A DNA stretch of 64,000 nt from Ollibium composti (GCF_004801285.1 NZ_SSNY01000010.1:1-64000), one strand, 5' to 3'. Counted from the first letter of the stretch, positions 47,114 to 57,128 are shown. Program-made: numbers and translations. Notes: a model not told the origin generated them from the sequence alone.

Positions 47114-48892
47114 TCAGGCCGAGATGAGCGATTGGCCGGCGGCCGCAAGGCTCGCCGCGCCACCCAGCACGCTATCGGCTAGCGCCCGCGTTTCCCCCAG
47201 CAGGTTTTCGGCGAAGAAGCGGCAGAGCGCGGTGCGCACGCCGGTCTCGTCGGCCAGCGCGCCTTGTGCGACATAGGCACCGCCGGCGGCCAGTGAAATC
47301 AGCCTCAAATATGGCGTCGCCCCTGCCAGCGCCTCGTCCTGCCGGCCTTCGGCGGTAGCGGACAGCAGGAAGCGCGTCGCCTCGGAGACGGCATCCAGCG
47401 CCTCGTCCAGCCGCGCGGCGGTGCGGCCGAAGCCATCGCGGTTGGAGTCGCGCACCGCGTCGGCGACCGCCTTCAGTTCAGCAATGTAGCCATGGACGTG
47501 CTCGCCGCCTTCCAGCGGCAGCTTGCGGACGACAAGATCGATCGCCTGGATGCCGTTTGTGCCTTCGTAGATCGGCGCGATGCGGGCGTCGCGCAGATAG
47601 GCGGCGGCACCCGTCTCCTCGATGAAGCCCATGCCGCCGTGCACCTGTACGCCGAGCGACGCGACATCGACGCCGACATCGGTGGAGAACGCCTTTGCCA
47701 GCGGCGTGAGAAGATTGGCACGCGCCTGCCAATGGCCGCGTTCCGCCTCCGTCGCTGCGAGCCGGCCCATGTCGATGGCGTGGGCGCAGTTGTAGGCTAT
47801 CGCGCGCGCAGCCTGCGTCAGCGCCTTCATCGTCAGGAGATTGCGCTGCACGTCCGGATGATGGACGATCGGCGCCATGCCCGGCCCGTCGTAGCCCCCC
47901 GCCTTGCCCTGCCGGCGCTCATTGGCGTAGGCGATGGCCTTCTGGGTGGCGGCTTCGGCCACGGCGACGCCCTGCATACCGACAGACAGGCGGGCGTTGT
48001 TCATCATGGTGAACATGCAGGCCAGCCCCTTGTTCTCCTCGCCGATCAGCCAGCCGACGGCGCCTGGCGCCTGCCCCTTGAAGCCGTCGCCGTAGATCAT
48101 GGTGCAGGTGGGCGAGGCGTGGATGCCGAGCTTGTGCTCGATGCCGGAACAGAACACGTCGTTGCGGGCACCGGGCACGCCGTCGTCGCCGACCAGGAAC
48201 TTCGGCACCAGGAACAGCGAGATGCCGCGCGTGCCGGCCGGCGCGTCCGGCAGGCGGGCCAGCACCAGATGGACAATGTTGTCGGTGAAATCGTGCTCGC
48301 CGTAGGTGATGAATATCTTCTGGCCGAAGATGCGGTAGGTGCCGTCCTCAGCCCGCTCGGCACGGGCGCGCAACGCCGCGAGATCGGAGCCAGCCTGCGG
48401 CTCCGTCAGGTTCATGGTGGCCATCCACTCGCCCGACACGAGCTTGGCCAGGTACTTGTCCTTCAAAACCGGCGCCGCGTGCTTTTCCAGTGCCTCGATG
48501 GCACCCATCGTCAGCGTCGGGCCGATGCCGAAGGCCATCGAGGCCGAGTTCCACATTTCCAGCACCGCCATGGCGACGCTGATCGGCAGCGCCTGGCCGC
48601 CGAATTCCTCTGGGCCGGACAGGCCGTTCCAGCCGCCCTCGACCCAGCGCCGATAGAGATCGCGCCAGCCGGGCGGCATGGTGACTTCCGCATCCTTCAA
48701 CACGGCGCCGACCTCGTCGCCCACCTTATAGAGCGGCGCCACTTCCTCGCCGGCGAAACGGCCAGCCTCCGACAGGATCGCATCAACCAGATCCTCGCCG
48801 AGATCGCCCAGCAGACCGGCATCGATGGCCGGCTTCAGCCCGGCCACCTGCTTGAGCGTGAAGGCGATGTCATCGAGCGGTGCCTTGTACAT
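47114..48892 (-). CDS. Acyl-CoA dehydrogenase with extended C-terminus
   Basis: A 592-residue FAD flavoprotein of fatty-acid beta-oxidation. MYKAPLDDIAFTLKQVAG is the N-terminus of the AcdA-like long class. MNLTEPQAGSDLAALRARA binds FAD and acyl-CoA, IFGQKIFITYGEHDF continues the middle domain, QVHGGMGFIEETGAAAYLRDARIAPIYEGTNGIQ-type (seen as VHGGMGFIEETG and IYEGTNGIQAIDLV) holds the catalytic Glu, and about 130 extra C-terminal residues form the family's added domain. The next gene is an enoyl-CoA hydratase. Confidence 0.93.
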   Translation of the reverse strand: MYKAPLDDIAFTLKQVAGLKPAIDAGLLGDLGEDLVDAILSEAGRFAGEEVAPLYKVGDEVGAVLKDAEVTMPPGWRDLYRRWVEGGWNGLSGPEEFGGQALPISVAMAVLEMWNSASMAFGIGPTLTMGAIEALEKHAAPVLKDKYLAKLVSGEWMATMNLTEPQAGSDLAALRARAERAEDGTYRIFGQKIFITYGEHDFTDNIVHLVLARLPDAPAGTRGISLFLVPKFLVGDDGVPGARNDVFCSGIEHKLGIHASPTCTMIYGDGFKGQAPGAVGWLIGEENKGLACMFTMMNNARLSVGMQGVAVAEAATQKAIAYANERRQGKAGGYDGPGMAPIVHHPDVQRNLLTMKALTQAARAIAYNCAHAIDMGRLAATEAERGHWQARANLLTPLAKAFSTDVGVDVASLGVQVHGGMGFIEETGAAAYLRDARIAPIYEGTNGIQAIDLVVRKLPLEGGEHVHGYIAELKAVADAVRDSNRDGFGRTAARLDEALDAVSEATRFLLSATAEGRQDEALAGATPYLRLISLAAGGAYVAQGALADETGVRTALCRFFAENLLGETRALADSVLGGAASLAAAGQSLISA

Positions 48893-49043
48893 GCCTTACT
48901 CCTCAGCGGCGCTTGCCGGCGCGCTTCACCATAGATCGCGCCCGGCGCCAAAACCACTTTCTTTTTACGTAAACGTCAAACTTTGTCACGCGGATTTTGC
49001 AATCCGCCCGAGCGCGGTAGATAAGGACCGAAAGGAGCGCGCC

Positions 49044-49280
49044 ATGCTTGCCAGACCGGAGACCCGCCGTTGCGTCGAATGCGGCCTCGCCTATGGAACC
49101 GATGCTTTCGGTTACCACGAAGGACGCATCGAGAACGGGCCGGCCTACTGGTCCGATCGCGGAATCCTGTGCTCGCCGGCCTGTTCGCTTGCCCACTACC
49201 GGCGCCGCAAGGCGGAAGGTACGCTGCCGACCACGCCGGCACCCGATCCTTTCGAGTTCGACCCGGCCTTTCGCCGTTAG
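49044..49280 (+). CDS. Small CxxC/CxxxC putative zinc-binding protein (78 aa)
   Basis: From ATG at 49044, preceded by AAAGGAG, the product has a CVECG near residue 11 and LCSPAC near residue 41, four cysteines that could bind zinc. Between them is AFGYHEGRIENGPAYWSDRG, and it ends with a Pro/Phe-rich tail (APDPFEFDPAF). It looks like a treble-clef or MYM-like finger. I do not know its function. It lies between the acyl-CoA dehydrogenase (divergent) and the lysozyme gene. Confidence 0.78.
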   Translation: MLARPETRRCVECGLAYGTDAFGYHEGRIENGPAYWSDRGILCSPACSLAHYRRRKAEGTLPTTPAPDPFEFDPAFRR

Positions 49281-49346
49281 GCGCATCGCAAGCGTTCGTT
49301 AACCATATCGCGCGCAGCATCCACCGATATTCAGCGGGGGTGCGGA

Positions 49347-50636
49347 TTGAAGGGGCTCGCCCGACAGTTTTTGCGTATTGCGACGGCGGCGTTCTGCGGC
49401 GCGGTCGTCCTTGCGCGGCCTGCCGCAGCCTCCGACTTCTCCGAGCCATGGAAGAACCCCGACCGCGCGCTGGTCGTCGACGCCTATGAGTACAATTCCA
49501 TCGACTGGGCAGCACTTGCCGGCGACAAGCGCATCGTCGCCTTCATCAACAAGGCGTCCGACGGCCTCCCCCCTCCCTATTCATGCTCGGGCGACGACAC
49601 CCAGGTCCGGCTCTGCAAGGCGCTGTGGAAACGCCATGCGGTGACACGCGAACTGTTCCAGACGCGGCGCACCGTCGCTAAGGCGCTCGGGCTGAAATGG
49701 GGCGCTTATCATCTCGCCCGCCCCGGCAACCCGGTCGAGCAGGCGGACAATTTCATCGACTTCGCCGACCCGGCGCCCGACGACCTTTTGGCGCTCGACA
49801 TCGAGGACAATGACCCGGCGCAATGGATGTCGTTGGGGGACGCGGAAGAGTTCGTGCGACAGGTGCATCGCCGCGTCGGCCGCTTCCCGTTGCTCTACAC
49901 CAACGATTCCACCGCCCGCCACATTGCCGACAACCGCGCCCGCTATCGGCTGCTGTCGCGCCTGCCCTTGTGGTACGCACGCTATAAGCCCGAAATCGGC
50001 CTGCATTTCCCCAAGGGCCATTGGGAGAGCTACGCGCTGTGGCAGTTCTCCTCGCACAGCAATTGCGGCCGCATCCGCTGCCCCTATCGTGTCGCCGGCA
50101 CGCCGGACGACATCGACGTCAACGTGGCCGCCATGAGCGCGGTGGAGCTCAGGGCGGCATGGCCGTTCGGAGGCCTGCTCGACGTGCCGCCCGACACGCT
50201 GCTCAGCGTGCCGATCCCGGTCTCGCGCGAGGATGGTCTCAAGGGCAACGTGACAATCGCCTATGCTGATGTCGCACCGCTGCCGACGCCGGGCGAACTC
50301 TCCGCCGCACTCGTCAAGGGATGGAGGGGTTTTGTCGCCGGCTTCCACATGCCGGCGAACCAGCCATCGCCCTACGCCAACGGCATGGCTGAATATGCGG
50401 CTGCGAAACAGGACGAACGGCGGATCGTCCCCGTCGCGGAAGCCTCCCAGGCCGGCATAGACCCGGTCGTGACGGGAACGATCGTGCCCGCCCGCCCGGC
50501 GCGGAAGCCGGTCAGCGCCGCTCCCGCTCCACGGCGCGCCAACCTATGTCGCGGCGGCAAAAGCCCTGCGGCCAGTCGATGCGATCGACCGCGTCATAAG
50601 CCTTCTTCTGCGCCTCGGCGACGGAAGCACCGGTAG
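49347..50636 (+). CDS. Secreted GH25 (lysozyme-like) muramidase
   Basis: A 429-residue exported protein. The TTG start at 49347 is the best available and gives a signal peptide ([20 protein letters not shown]). The GH25 barrel (about 35-260) has [12 protein letters not shown] (first Asp), [28 protein letters not shown] (the catalytic Asp-x-Glu) and [13 protein letters not shown] poorly conserved C-terminal region of about 170 residues follows, ending in Arg/Ser/Pro-rich sequence. The last 41 codons overlap the 3' end of purD on the other strand by 125 bases. The active site is complete, so cell-wall cleavage is expected. Confidence 0.85.
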   Translation: MKGLARQFLRIATAAFCGAVVLARPAAASDFSEPWKNPDRALVVDAYEYNSIDWAALAGDKRIVAFINKASDGLPPPYSCSGDDTQVRLCKALWKRHAVTRELFQTRRTVAKALGLKWGAYHLARPGNPVEQADNFIDFADPAPDDLLALDIEDNDPAQWMSLGDAEEFVRQVHRRVGRFPLLYTNDSTARHIADNRARYRLLSRLPLWYARYKPEIGLHFPKGHWESYALWQFSSHSNCGRIRCPYRVAGTPDDIDVNVAAMSAVELRAAWPFGGLLDVPPDTLLSVPIPVSREDGLKGNVTIAYADVAPLPTPGELSAALVKGWRGFVAGFHMPANQPSPYANGMAEYAAAKQDERRIVPVAEASQAGIDPVVTGTIVPARPARKPVSAAPAPRRANLCRGGKSPAASRCDRPRHKPSSAPRRRKHR

Positions 50637-51786
50637 CTGTCACGTTGAGCACGCGCCCGCCGTTCGCCACCAGCGCGCCGGCGTTGAGCGCCGTGCCGGC
50701 ATGAAAAACCTCGACGCCGTCGCGAGCGGCTTCGTCCAGGCCGCGAATGACGGAGCCTTTTTCCGGCGTGCCCGGATAGCCGTTCGCGGCCATCACCACC
50801 GTCAGCGCCGTCTCGTCCCGCCAGCGCACCGAGGTATGGGCGAGCTGGCCGTCGGCGGCGGCGTTCAGCAACACCAGCAGGTCGTCCTTCAGCCGCATCA
50901 TCAGCACTTGGCATTCGGGATCGCCGAAGCGGACGTTGTATTCGATCAGCTTCGGCCCGTCGGCGGCAATCATCAGGCCGGCGAACAGCACGCCGGAAAA
51001 CGGCATTCCCCGCGCCGCCATGCCGCGCATGGTCGGCTCGACGATCTCGCGCATGGTGTGCTCGACCATGTCCGGCGTCATCACCGGCGCCGGCGAATAG
51101 GCGCCCATGCCGCCGGTATTGGGACCGGTGTCGCCCTCGCCGACGCGCTTGTGGTCCTGCGCCGTGCCGAAGGGCAGCGCGGTGGTGCCGTCGCACAGGC
51201 AAAAGAAGCTCGCCTCCTCGCCGACCAGCATCTCCTCGACCACCACTTCGGCGCCGGCCCCGCCGAACGTGCCGTCGAAACAGGCCTCCAGCGCCGAAAA
51301 CGCCTCGTCCAGCGTCGTCGCCACCGTCACGCCCTTGCCGGCGGCCAGCCCGTCGGCCTTGACGACGATCGGCGCGCCGACCTTTTCGACATAGACTTTG
51401 GCCGCCGCCAGCGTGTCGAAACGGCCATAGGCGGCGGTCGGTATGCCGAACTCGGCGCAGAAATCCTTGGTGAAGCCCTTCGAGCCTTCGAGCTGGGCCG
51501 CTGCCTTCGACGGGCCGAAAACGCGGATGCCCGCTGCGCGCAGGTCGTCTGCCAGGCCTGCAACCAGCGGCGCTTCCGGCCCGACGACGACGAGGTCGAT
51601 GCCCTTTTCGCGGCAGAAGCCGGCGATGGCCCCATGATCAGCGACATCCAGGGCTGCCAGTTCCGCCACTTGCGCGATACCGGGGTTGCCGGGCGCGGCG
51701 TAGAGCGTCGTCAGCAGCGGCGATGCGGCGATCTTCCAGGCCAGCGCATGTTCGCGCCCGCCGGAGCCGAGAAGAAGAACGTTCAT
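50512..51786 (-). CDS. purD: Phosphoribosylamine-glycine ligase
   Basis: PurD joins glycine to phosphoribosylamine in purine synthesis. The 424 residues show the ATP-grasp layout: [96 protein letters not shown] and [13 protein letters not shown] near the end. All are intact. Its 3' end overlaps the lysozyme gene in convergent orientation. A ubiA gene diverges from it. Confidence 0.96.
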   Translation of the reverse strand: MNVLLLGSGGREHALAWKIAASPLLTTLYAAPGNPGIAQVAELAALDVADHGAIAGFCREKGIDLVVVGPEAPLVAGLADDLRAAGIRVFGPSKAAAQLEGSKGFTKDFCAEFGIPTAAYGRFDTLAAAKVYVEKVGAPIVVKADGLAAGKGVTVATTLDEAFSALEACFDGTFGGAGAEVVVEEMLVGEEASFFCLCDGTTALPFGTAQDHKRVGEGDTGPNTGGMGAYSPAPVMTPDMVEHTMREIVEPTMRGMAARGMPFSGVLFAGLMIAADGPKLIEYNVRFGDPECQVLMMRLKDDLLVLLNAAADGQLAHTSVRWRDETALTVVMAANGYPGTPEKGSVIRGLDEAARDGVEVFHAGTALNAGALVANGGRVLNVTATGASVAEAQKKAYDAVDRIDWPQGFCRRDIGWRAVERERR

Positions 51787-51922
51787 GCCCAGTCACCTCC
51801 GGCCGATATTGGGATTGGCATTGCGGTAGGTCGCCCCGCATCGAGGGTCAAGCGCAGGATCACCTTATCAAGGACAAATCGCCGGCTTGACGCCTTCCCC
51901 TTCCCCTGCCACTCCATCGACC

Positions 51923-52906
51923 ATGGAAACAATCCAGTCGAAAGCAGCCCAGGGGCGGGTCGCGGACGCGCCGAGCGGGCATTGGGTGTACCGCATCCTG
52001 CCGCGCGGCCTGTGGCCCTATGCGCAGCTCGCCCGCTGGGACCGGCCGATCGGCTGGCAACTGCTGTTGTGGCCGTGCTGGTGGTCGGCGGCACTGGCGG
52101 CGTCCGCCTATGCAAGGCCGGATGACAGCCTCGCTTCGCTGCTGCCCCAACTCTCGACGTTGTTGTTGTTCCTGATCGGCGCCGTCGCCATGCGCGGCGC
52201 CGGATGCACCTACAACGATCTGGTCGACGAGGGCATCGACAACCAGGTCGAGCGTACGCGCTCGCGTCCGCTGCCTTCCGGTCAGGTCAGCCGCCGGCAA
52301 GCCTGGGCGTTCCTTATCCTGCAAGCGCTCGCCGGCCTCGTCGTGCTGGTGCAGTTCAACAGCTTCGCCATCCTGCTCGGCCTTTGCTCGCTCGTGGTGG
52401 TGGCGATCTACCCGTTCATGAAGCGAATCACCGACTGGCCGCAATTCGTTCTGGGGCTTGCGTTTTCCTGGGGCGCGCTGATGGGCTGGGCAGCCGAGTT
52501 CGGCGATCTCGACGGCCCTGCCATCCTGCTCTACGCCGGTTCGATCCTGTGGACGATCGGCTACGACACGATCTACGCCCACCAGGACAAGGAGGACGAC
52601 GCCATCGTCGGCGTGCGCTCCACCGCGCGCCTGTTCGGCACCAACACCAAACCCTGGCTGGTCGGGCTCTACGGCGGGGCACTGCTGTGCTTCGCGCTGG
52701 CTTTCGCTTCCGCGCAGGCTCCCGTCGTGGCACTTGCGGGGCTGATCGCGGCCGGCGCCCACATGACGCGCCAGATCACCACGCTCGACATCGACAATCC
52801 CGACCAGTGCCTGCGGCTTTTCAAGTCGAACAATGTCGTCGGCTGGCTGATCTTCGCCGGCCTGATCGGCGCCGCCCTGTGGGTGGCGCTGAAGCCGATG
52901 ATCTGA
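51923..52906 (+). CDS. ubiA: 4-hydroxybenzoate polyprenyltransferase
   Basis: UbiA attaches the polyprenyl chain to 4-hydroxybenzoate in ubiquinone synthesis. The 327-residue protein is a multi-helix inner-membrane enzyme. The first Asp-rich motif is GAGCTYNDLVDEGIDNQVER (NDxxD, about residues 92-101), with RSRPLPSG next to it; the second is YDTIYAHQDKEDDAIVGVRS. Both are intact. The start at 51923 lacks a good ribosome-binding site; an in-frame TTG at 51887 is possible. It diverges from purD. Confidence 0.93.
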   Translation: METIQSKAAQGRVADAPSGHWVYRILPRGLWPYAQLARWDRPIGWQLLLWPCWWSAALAASAYARPDDSLASLLPQLSTLLLFLIGAVAMRGAGCTYNDLVDEGIDNQVERTRSRPLPSGQVSRRQAWAFLILQALAGLVVLVQFNSFAILLGLCSLVVVAIYPFMKRITDWPQFVLGLAFSWGALMGWAAEFGDLDGPAILLYAGSILWTIGYDTIYAHQDKEDDAIVGVRSTARLFGTNTKPWLVGLYGGALLCFALAFASAQAPVVALAGLIAAGAHMTRQITTLDIDNPDQCLRLFKSNNVVGWLIFAGLIGAALWVALKPMI

Positions 52907-52912
52907 GAATGA

Positions 52913-52933
52913 TCCCTCCCTCGAAGGGAGGGA
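52913..52933. terminator. Hairpin between ubiA and the DUF6101-like gene
   Basis: TCCCTCCCT (52913-52921) and AGGGAGGGA (52925-52933) form a perfect 9-base stem with a CGA loop. It lies in the 32 bases between the converging stops at 52906 and 52939 and could end both transcripts. There is no U-tract on either side, so termination strength is uncertain. Confidence 0.5.
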
Positions 52934-52938
52934 ACGAG

Positions 52939-53505
52939 TCATGCCCGGGCGATGATCTCCTCACCGCCGATGACCAGTCGAAGCCCGAGGTCTCCGGTGC
53001 GGCGGCGGGCGAGGAAGCGCGGCCGGCGCTGCGTGGAGATGCGGCCCTTGCGGCGCGCCTTGGGCGGCGCGGTCTTGACGACGGTGCCGAGCGACTCTTC
53101 CAGCGTGCGGGCGACACCATCGGCCTCGATCAGCAGCATCGGCAACCGATAGGCATCGGCCCAGGCGCGCCAGTCGGCGGCGATATCGTCGAGATCGTCT
53201 GCGACCAGCAGCGGCACCGACAACGCCGCGTCGTCGTGCAGCAGTTCCAGCGTCACCGTGACGGCACCCACGTCGTCCTCGATGGCGCGCGCGGCAACAC
53301 CGCGGAAAACGTGTGCCGGCAGGGCGATGATGGCCGGCAGCCCGCTTCTTTCCAGCGTGCGGCGGAGGACGGCGCCGCGATGGTCGATGGTGACGGTGAC
53401 GTCGCCCACATCGTCGCGCGTGGCGTAGCTGACTGCCTGCGGCAGGCGAAAGGGGTCCAGCCGCATGTTGCGGCCGGCCCAGACTGGCTTCAGTCCGGTG
53501 TTCAT
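52939..53505 (-). CDS. Hypothetical protein, DUF6101-like
   Basis: A 188-residue protein without signal peptide or membrane helix. It has LRLDPFRLPQAV near the start, then alternating strands with many Val (GDVTVTIDHRGAVLRRTL, GAVTVTLELLHDD), and a basic C-terminal segment (KARRKGRISTQRRPRFLARRRTGDL). The latter could bind nucleic acid. The resemblance to DUF6101, a family of Rhizobiales often next to ubiA, is from memory and position. No function is known. Confidence 0.72.
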   Translation of the reverse strand: MNTGLKPVWAGRNMRLDPFRLPQAVSYATRDDVGDVTVTIDHRGAVLRRTLERSGLPAIIALPAHVFRGVAARAIEDDVGAVTVTLELLHDDAALSVPLLVADDLDDIAADWRAWADAYRLPMLLIEADGVARTLEESLGTVVKTAPPKARRKGRISTQRRPRFLARRRTGDLGLRLVIGGEEIIARA

Positions 53506-53591
53506 CGAAAAGCCTTCCTGTCTCTCCTGAGAGCCGGTTTCCCGGTTCCCTGCGGGCCGGTTATTCCGGCCTCTGTGCGAAGGAAGGTAGC

Positions 53592-53612
53592 GCGGGGCTG
53601 CTATCGCCCCGC
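53592..53612. terminator. Hairpin between the FAD-linked oxidase and the DUF6101-like gene
   Basis: GCGGGGC (53592-53598) and GCCCCGC (53606-53612) form a perfect 7-base stem around TGCTATC. It is 72 bases past the stop of the leftward oxidase gene and 87 bases before the next leftward start. There is no U-tract on the minus strand. It may end the oxidase transcript or be part of a leader. Confidence 0.4.
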
Positions 53613-53684
53613 TTAAGAAAGTCGGTTAAATTTTGCTGATCCGCCGCATGGTTATCTAAATGCAACCGGCGAAGCGCGGCACCG

Positions 53685-55115
53685 TCAGATGACCTTGCCG
53701 GGGTTCATGATGCCGGCCGGATCGAAAGCGGCCTTGACGCGCCGCATCAATTCGATCGCCATCGGCGGGGCGGTGGCGATCAGTTCGTCGCGCTTCAACT
53801 GGCCGATGCCGTGCTCGGCCGAAATCGAACCGCCGAGCGAGCGCACGACATCGTGGACGGCCCTGTTCATCGGTTTGTAAAGGCCAAGGAAGGCTTCGTC
53901 GTCGCCATCCACGGGCCGCGAGATGTTGTAGTGCAGGTTGCCGTCGCCCATGTGGCCGAAGCAGACGACGCGCGCGCCGGGACTGACCGAGCGAACCGCA
54001 GCCTCGCCCCTTTCGATGAAAGTCGGGATCGCCGCCACCGGCACGGATATATCGTGCTTGATGGAGGCGCCTTCCTTCTTTTGCGTCTCCGGCAGGACTT
54101 CGCGGAAATTCCAGAAGGCGTCGCGCTGGCTCAGGCTGACGGCGATCACAGCATCACCTGCCGTACCATCCTCCAGCATGGCGGCAAGGGTATCCTCCAT
54201 CAGGCCGCGCGCGTCCTCGGCCGAGCCGCCGGACGAGATCTCCATCAGAACGTACCAGGGCCAGTCCTGGGCCAGCGGGCGCACCACGCCGGGTACATGG
54301 CGTAGCGTGAAATCGTAGGGCCGGCGGGCGATCAGTTCGAAGGCAGTGAGCGCGGAGCCGGCACGGCCGGTCGCGGCCAGGAACAGCGTCAGCGCCGCCT
54401 CGGGCGAACCCAGGCCGACGAACGCCACCTCGCGTCCCTTCGGCTTCGGGAACAGCTTCATGACGGCGGCGGTGATGACGCCCAGCGTGCCCTCGGCGCC
54501 GACGAACAGGTTCTTCAGGTCGTAACCGGTGTTATCCTTCTTCAACTTGCGCAGGTCGTCGAACACCTCGCCGGTCGGCAGGACGACCTCGACGCCGAGA
54601 CAGAGTTCGCGCGCATTGCCATAGGCCAGCACGCCGGTGCCGCCGGCATTGGAGGAAAGATTGCCGCCGATCTGGCAAGAACCCTGCGCCGCCAGCGAGA
54701 GCGGAAACAGCCGATCGGCGGCGTCGGCCGCCTCCTGCAAGGTTTGCAGGATGACGCCGGCTTCGACGGTCGCCGTGTTCGACTGCACGTCGATCTCGCG
54801 GATGCGGTTCAGCCTGGACAGGGAAAGCACCACCTGCCGGCCCGAGGCATCCGGCACCTGCGCGCCGACAAGGCCGGTATTGCCGCTTTGCGGAACGATG
54901 GGCGTGCCCGTCTCGCTGGCCAGCCGCATGATGCGGCTCACCTCCTCCACGCTGCCGGGCCTGAGCACCAGCGGCGTCGCGCCGTGCCACAGGCCGCGCC
55001 GCTCGGTGAGGTACGGCCCGATCTCGGCCTGATCGGTCAATGCATAGCGATCGCCGACGATGGCCGCGAAGCGGGCGACAAGAGCGGGATCGATGGCGCG
55101 GGCAACAGTTTCCAT
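53685..55115 (-). CDS. FAD-linked oxidoreductase, GlcD/LDH-D family
   Basis: A 476-residue flavoprotein of the vanillyl-alcohol oxidase superfamily. The FAD-binding part shows VPQSGNTGLVGAQVPD (about residues 79-94), SLAAQGSCQIGGNLSSNAGGTGVLAYGN in pieces GSCQIGGNLSSNAGG, and GAEGTLGVITAAVMKLFP. The C-terminal catalytic part has CFGHMGDGNLHYNIS and SISAEHGIGQLKRD. It oxidises a 2-hydroxy acid such as D-lactate or D-2-hydroxyglutarate. Start ATG at 55115 is 10 bases after the TsaC stop, in one operon. Confidence 0.9.
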   Translation of the reverse strand: METVARAIDPALVARFAAIVGDRYALTDQAEIGPYLTERRGLWHGATPLVLRPGSVEEVSRIMRLASETGTPIVPQSGNTGLVGAQVPDASGRQVVLSLSRLNRIREIDVQSNTATVEAGVILQTLQEAADAADRLFPLSLAAQGSCQIGGNLSSNAGGTGVLAYGNARELCLGVEVVLPTGEVFDDLRKLKKDNTGYDLKNLFVGAEGTLGVITAAVMKLFPKPKGREVAFVGLGSPEAALTLFLAATGRAGSALTAFELIARRPYDFTLRHVPGVVRPLAQDWPWYVLMEISSGGSAEDARGLMEDTLAAMLEDGTAGDAVIAVSLSQRDAFWNFREVLPETQKKEGASIKHDISVPVAAIPTFIERGEAAVRSVSPGARVVCFGHMGDGNLHYNISRPVDGDDEAFLGLYKPMNRAVHDVVRSLGGSISAEHGIGQLKRDELIATAPPMAIELMRRVKAAFDPAGIMNPGKVI

Positions 55116-55125
55116 GACGCGGAAA

Positions 55126-56097
55126 CTATGTCGGTGGCAGCGGCTTGTCACGCGGCGCGGCGGCACGGGCGAGACGGTCGTTGATTGCCTCCCCCAGTCC
55201 TTCCCATGGGATCGGCTCGACGGCGATGACAGGGGAGCCGCTTCGATCCAGTTCGGCCATAAAGCCGAACAGGTTCGCCGCCGCCTCGCGCAGGTCGCCG
55301 GCCGGCGACAGGTTCTTCACCGCCACCGCGTTCCCGGCATCCCGCGCCCACGCCGGCCCGAAAGCCAGCAGCGCCTCGCCCGGCCGCACCGCATCGGCAT
55401 CCAGGCGCATGGCGGCATTCGGCGCGTAGTGCGACGCCAGCATTCCGGGCGATTGAACGCCCTTTGCGCCGCGTTCCAACCTGGCGCCGGCGACGGCTTC
55501 GATCTCATCTGCGGCGATGCCACCCGGCCTCAACAGCAGCAGACGACCGCCATCGACCTTGACGATGGTCGATTCCAGTCCGACTGGGGTTTTTCCTCCG
55601 TTGACCACCAGCGGAATCCGGTTGCCGAGATCCGCTTCGACCGCGGCGGCGCAGGTGGCGCTGATCCTGCCGGAGGAATTGGCGCTTGGGGCGGCCAGTG
55701 GCCGGCCAAGCCCCGCGATCAGGCCATGCGCGAAGCCGCGCGGCATGCGCAGCGCGACGGTGTCCAGCCCGGCCGTGACCAATGGATGGATGCCGGCGCC
55801 GGCCCGCAGCGGCAGGACCAGCGTCAGCGGCCCCGGCCAGAAATGCGCGGCCAGCCGGCGCGAAAGCGGGTCGAACACGCCGATGCGTTCGGCCATGGCG
55901 AGATCCGCGACATGGGCGATCAGCGGATTGAAGCGCGGCCGCCCCTTGGCCTCGAAGATGCGCGCCACCGCCGCGCCATTGGTGGCGTCGCCGGCCAACC
56001 CGTAGACCGTTTCGGTCGGAATGGCGACCACCTCGCCGGCATCGAGCAGCGTCGTTGCCCGGTCGAGTGCGGCGCCGGCTAAAATCACCTCAGCCAT
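55126..56097 (-). CDS. L-threonylcarbamoyladenylate synthase (TsaC/Sua5)
   Basis: It makes threonylcarbamoyl-AMP for the t6A37 modification of tRNAs reading ANN codons. The 323 residues start with the YrdC domain (about 8-200): VVAIPTETVYGLAGDA binds the substrates and KGRPRFNPLIAHV follows, then PSANSSGRIS and RPGGIA. The remaining 110 residues form the Sua5 C-terminal domain (HYAPNAAMRLD). It is therefore the long Sua5 type rather than short TsaC. It lies upstream of the FAD-linked oxidase. Confidence 0.94.
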   Translation of the reverse strand: MAEVILAGAALDRATTLLDAGEVVAIPTETVYGLAGDATNGAAVARIFEAKGRPRFNPLIAHVADLAMAERIGVFDPLSRRLAAHFWPGPLTLVLPLRAGAGIHPLVTAGLDTVALRMPRGFAHGLIAGLGRPLAAPSANSSGRISATCAAAVEADLGNRIPLVVNGGKTPVGLESTIVKVDGGRLLLLRPGGIAADEIEAVAGARLERGAKGVQSPGMLASHYAPNAAMRLDADAVRPGEALLAFGPAWARDAGNAVAVKNLSPAGDLREAAANLFGFMAELDRSGSPVIAVEPIPWEGLGEAINDRLARAAAPRDKPLPPT

Positions 56098-56255
56098 GTG
56101 AACCTCTTTGCGCGAGGTGCCTATACCCGCGCTTGCCGGCCAGCAAGACCGGTGCGGCCAAATCGGCGATCTTTAAAATGCGAAGTTCTCGTACAAGCCG
56201 CCATCAATCCGTGCCTGCTATGGTGACGGCCATGGTTCGGGCAACGGGGTCCATC

Positions 56256-56648
56256 ATGCACGGTACAATCTTGGTGCTTTCTTTCGCGGCGACGTGCTTC
56301 GGCGCGCAGGCTTCCTCCATCGTCACGCTCGGCGGCACGCCGGAAGCCACGCCGTCCATCATTTCGCTCGGCGAGCCTGCCGTGGCCGTCAGCGACGACA
56401 AGGTCGCCGCCATACCGGCACCGCAGGTGCCTGAATCTTCCGAGCCGGTGCTTGCGCCCATGGTGATGCGTGGTGGTATCACCGGCGGCGCGTCCGCCAA
56501 TCCGATTCCGGTTCGTTCGGAACCGGCAGGAGCCAGCGCGAAGCCGGGCGTCCAGACGGACAACCGCTCCGCTCCTTCGGTCGGCCAAAGCTCGCAGGCC
56601 GAAATCCCGGAACCGGTCAGCAACGGGCCGCGCCGCAAACCGATCTGA
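56256..56648 (+). CDS. Exported low-complexity hypothetical protein (130 aa)
   Basis: From ATG at 56256, 7 bases after ACGGGG, the product begins with a signal-like hydrophobic run (TILVLSFAATCFGAQAS). The mature part has SSIVTLGGTPEATPSIISLG, a repeat of hydrophobic-Leu-Gly (VTLGG, ISLGE), and then Pro/Ser/Ala-rich disordered sequence ending RRKPI. Upstream in-frame ATGs at 56220 and 56232 add an N-terminal Arg and are alternatives. I recognise no family. It diverges from the TsaC gene. Confidence 0.65.
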   Translation: MHGTILVLSFAATCFGAQASSIVTLGGTPEATPSIISLGEPAVAVSDDKVAAIPAPQVPESSEPVLAPMVMRGGITGGASANPIPVRSEPAGASAKPGVQTDNRSAPSVGQSSQAEIPEPVSNGPRRKPI

Positions 56649-56744
56649 CGGCAGCAGTCGGCACACCAATCCGCCGCAATTTCGTCATCGAGCCTCAGCA
56701 AGAATGCCCGGCATTCACGCCCAAAGGGCATTCAGGGGGCAATC

Positions 56745-57128
56745 ATGAAAAGACTTGCAGCGGCAACCGCCGTCGGGCTTCTCGTCGCCGGTTTCGCGGC
56801 CACGGCCAAGGCCGACGAATTCCTGGGCAGCTACGTCGCCCGCATCTCCGACGAGGACCATTTCGCCAGCGACGGCTACCGGCTGGAGAGCGCCGCGCAG
56901 ATGGTACGGCAGGACCGCGCCAACTATCACAAGTTCCACCGCCGCGACCGCGACGACGAGCGCGACCGCTGGTTCCGCGGCAACGACGACAGGGCACGGC
57001 TGGAACGGATGCTGCAAAGGCCCGGCGCCATGAGCGGCAGCACCAGGAACGCCATCGTCAGGGGCGAGCCGCTGATCCAGGTGGACGTCTATACGCGCTC
57101 CGTGCGGGTGACCGTGCTGGAGCGCTGA
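56745..57128 (+). CDS. Exported basic hypothetical protein (127 aa)
   Basis: The ATG at 56745 follows AGGGGG. The signal peptide is clear (LAAATAVGLLVAGFAATAKA, then DEF). The mature part has YVARISDEDHFASDGYRL, a highly charged stretch (KFHRRDRDDERDRWFRG) and a C-terminal strand pair (IQVDVYTRSVRVTVLER). It looks like a small periplasmic protein. I recognise no characterised family. It converges with glyS. Confidence 0.75.
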   Translation: MKRLAAATAVGLLVAGFAATAKADEFLGSYVARISDEDHFASDGYRLESAAQMVRQDRANYHKFHRRDRDDERDRWFRGNDDRARLERMLQRPGAMSGSTRNAIVRGEPLIQVDVYTRSVRVTVLER

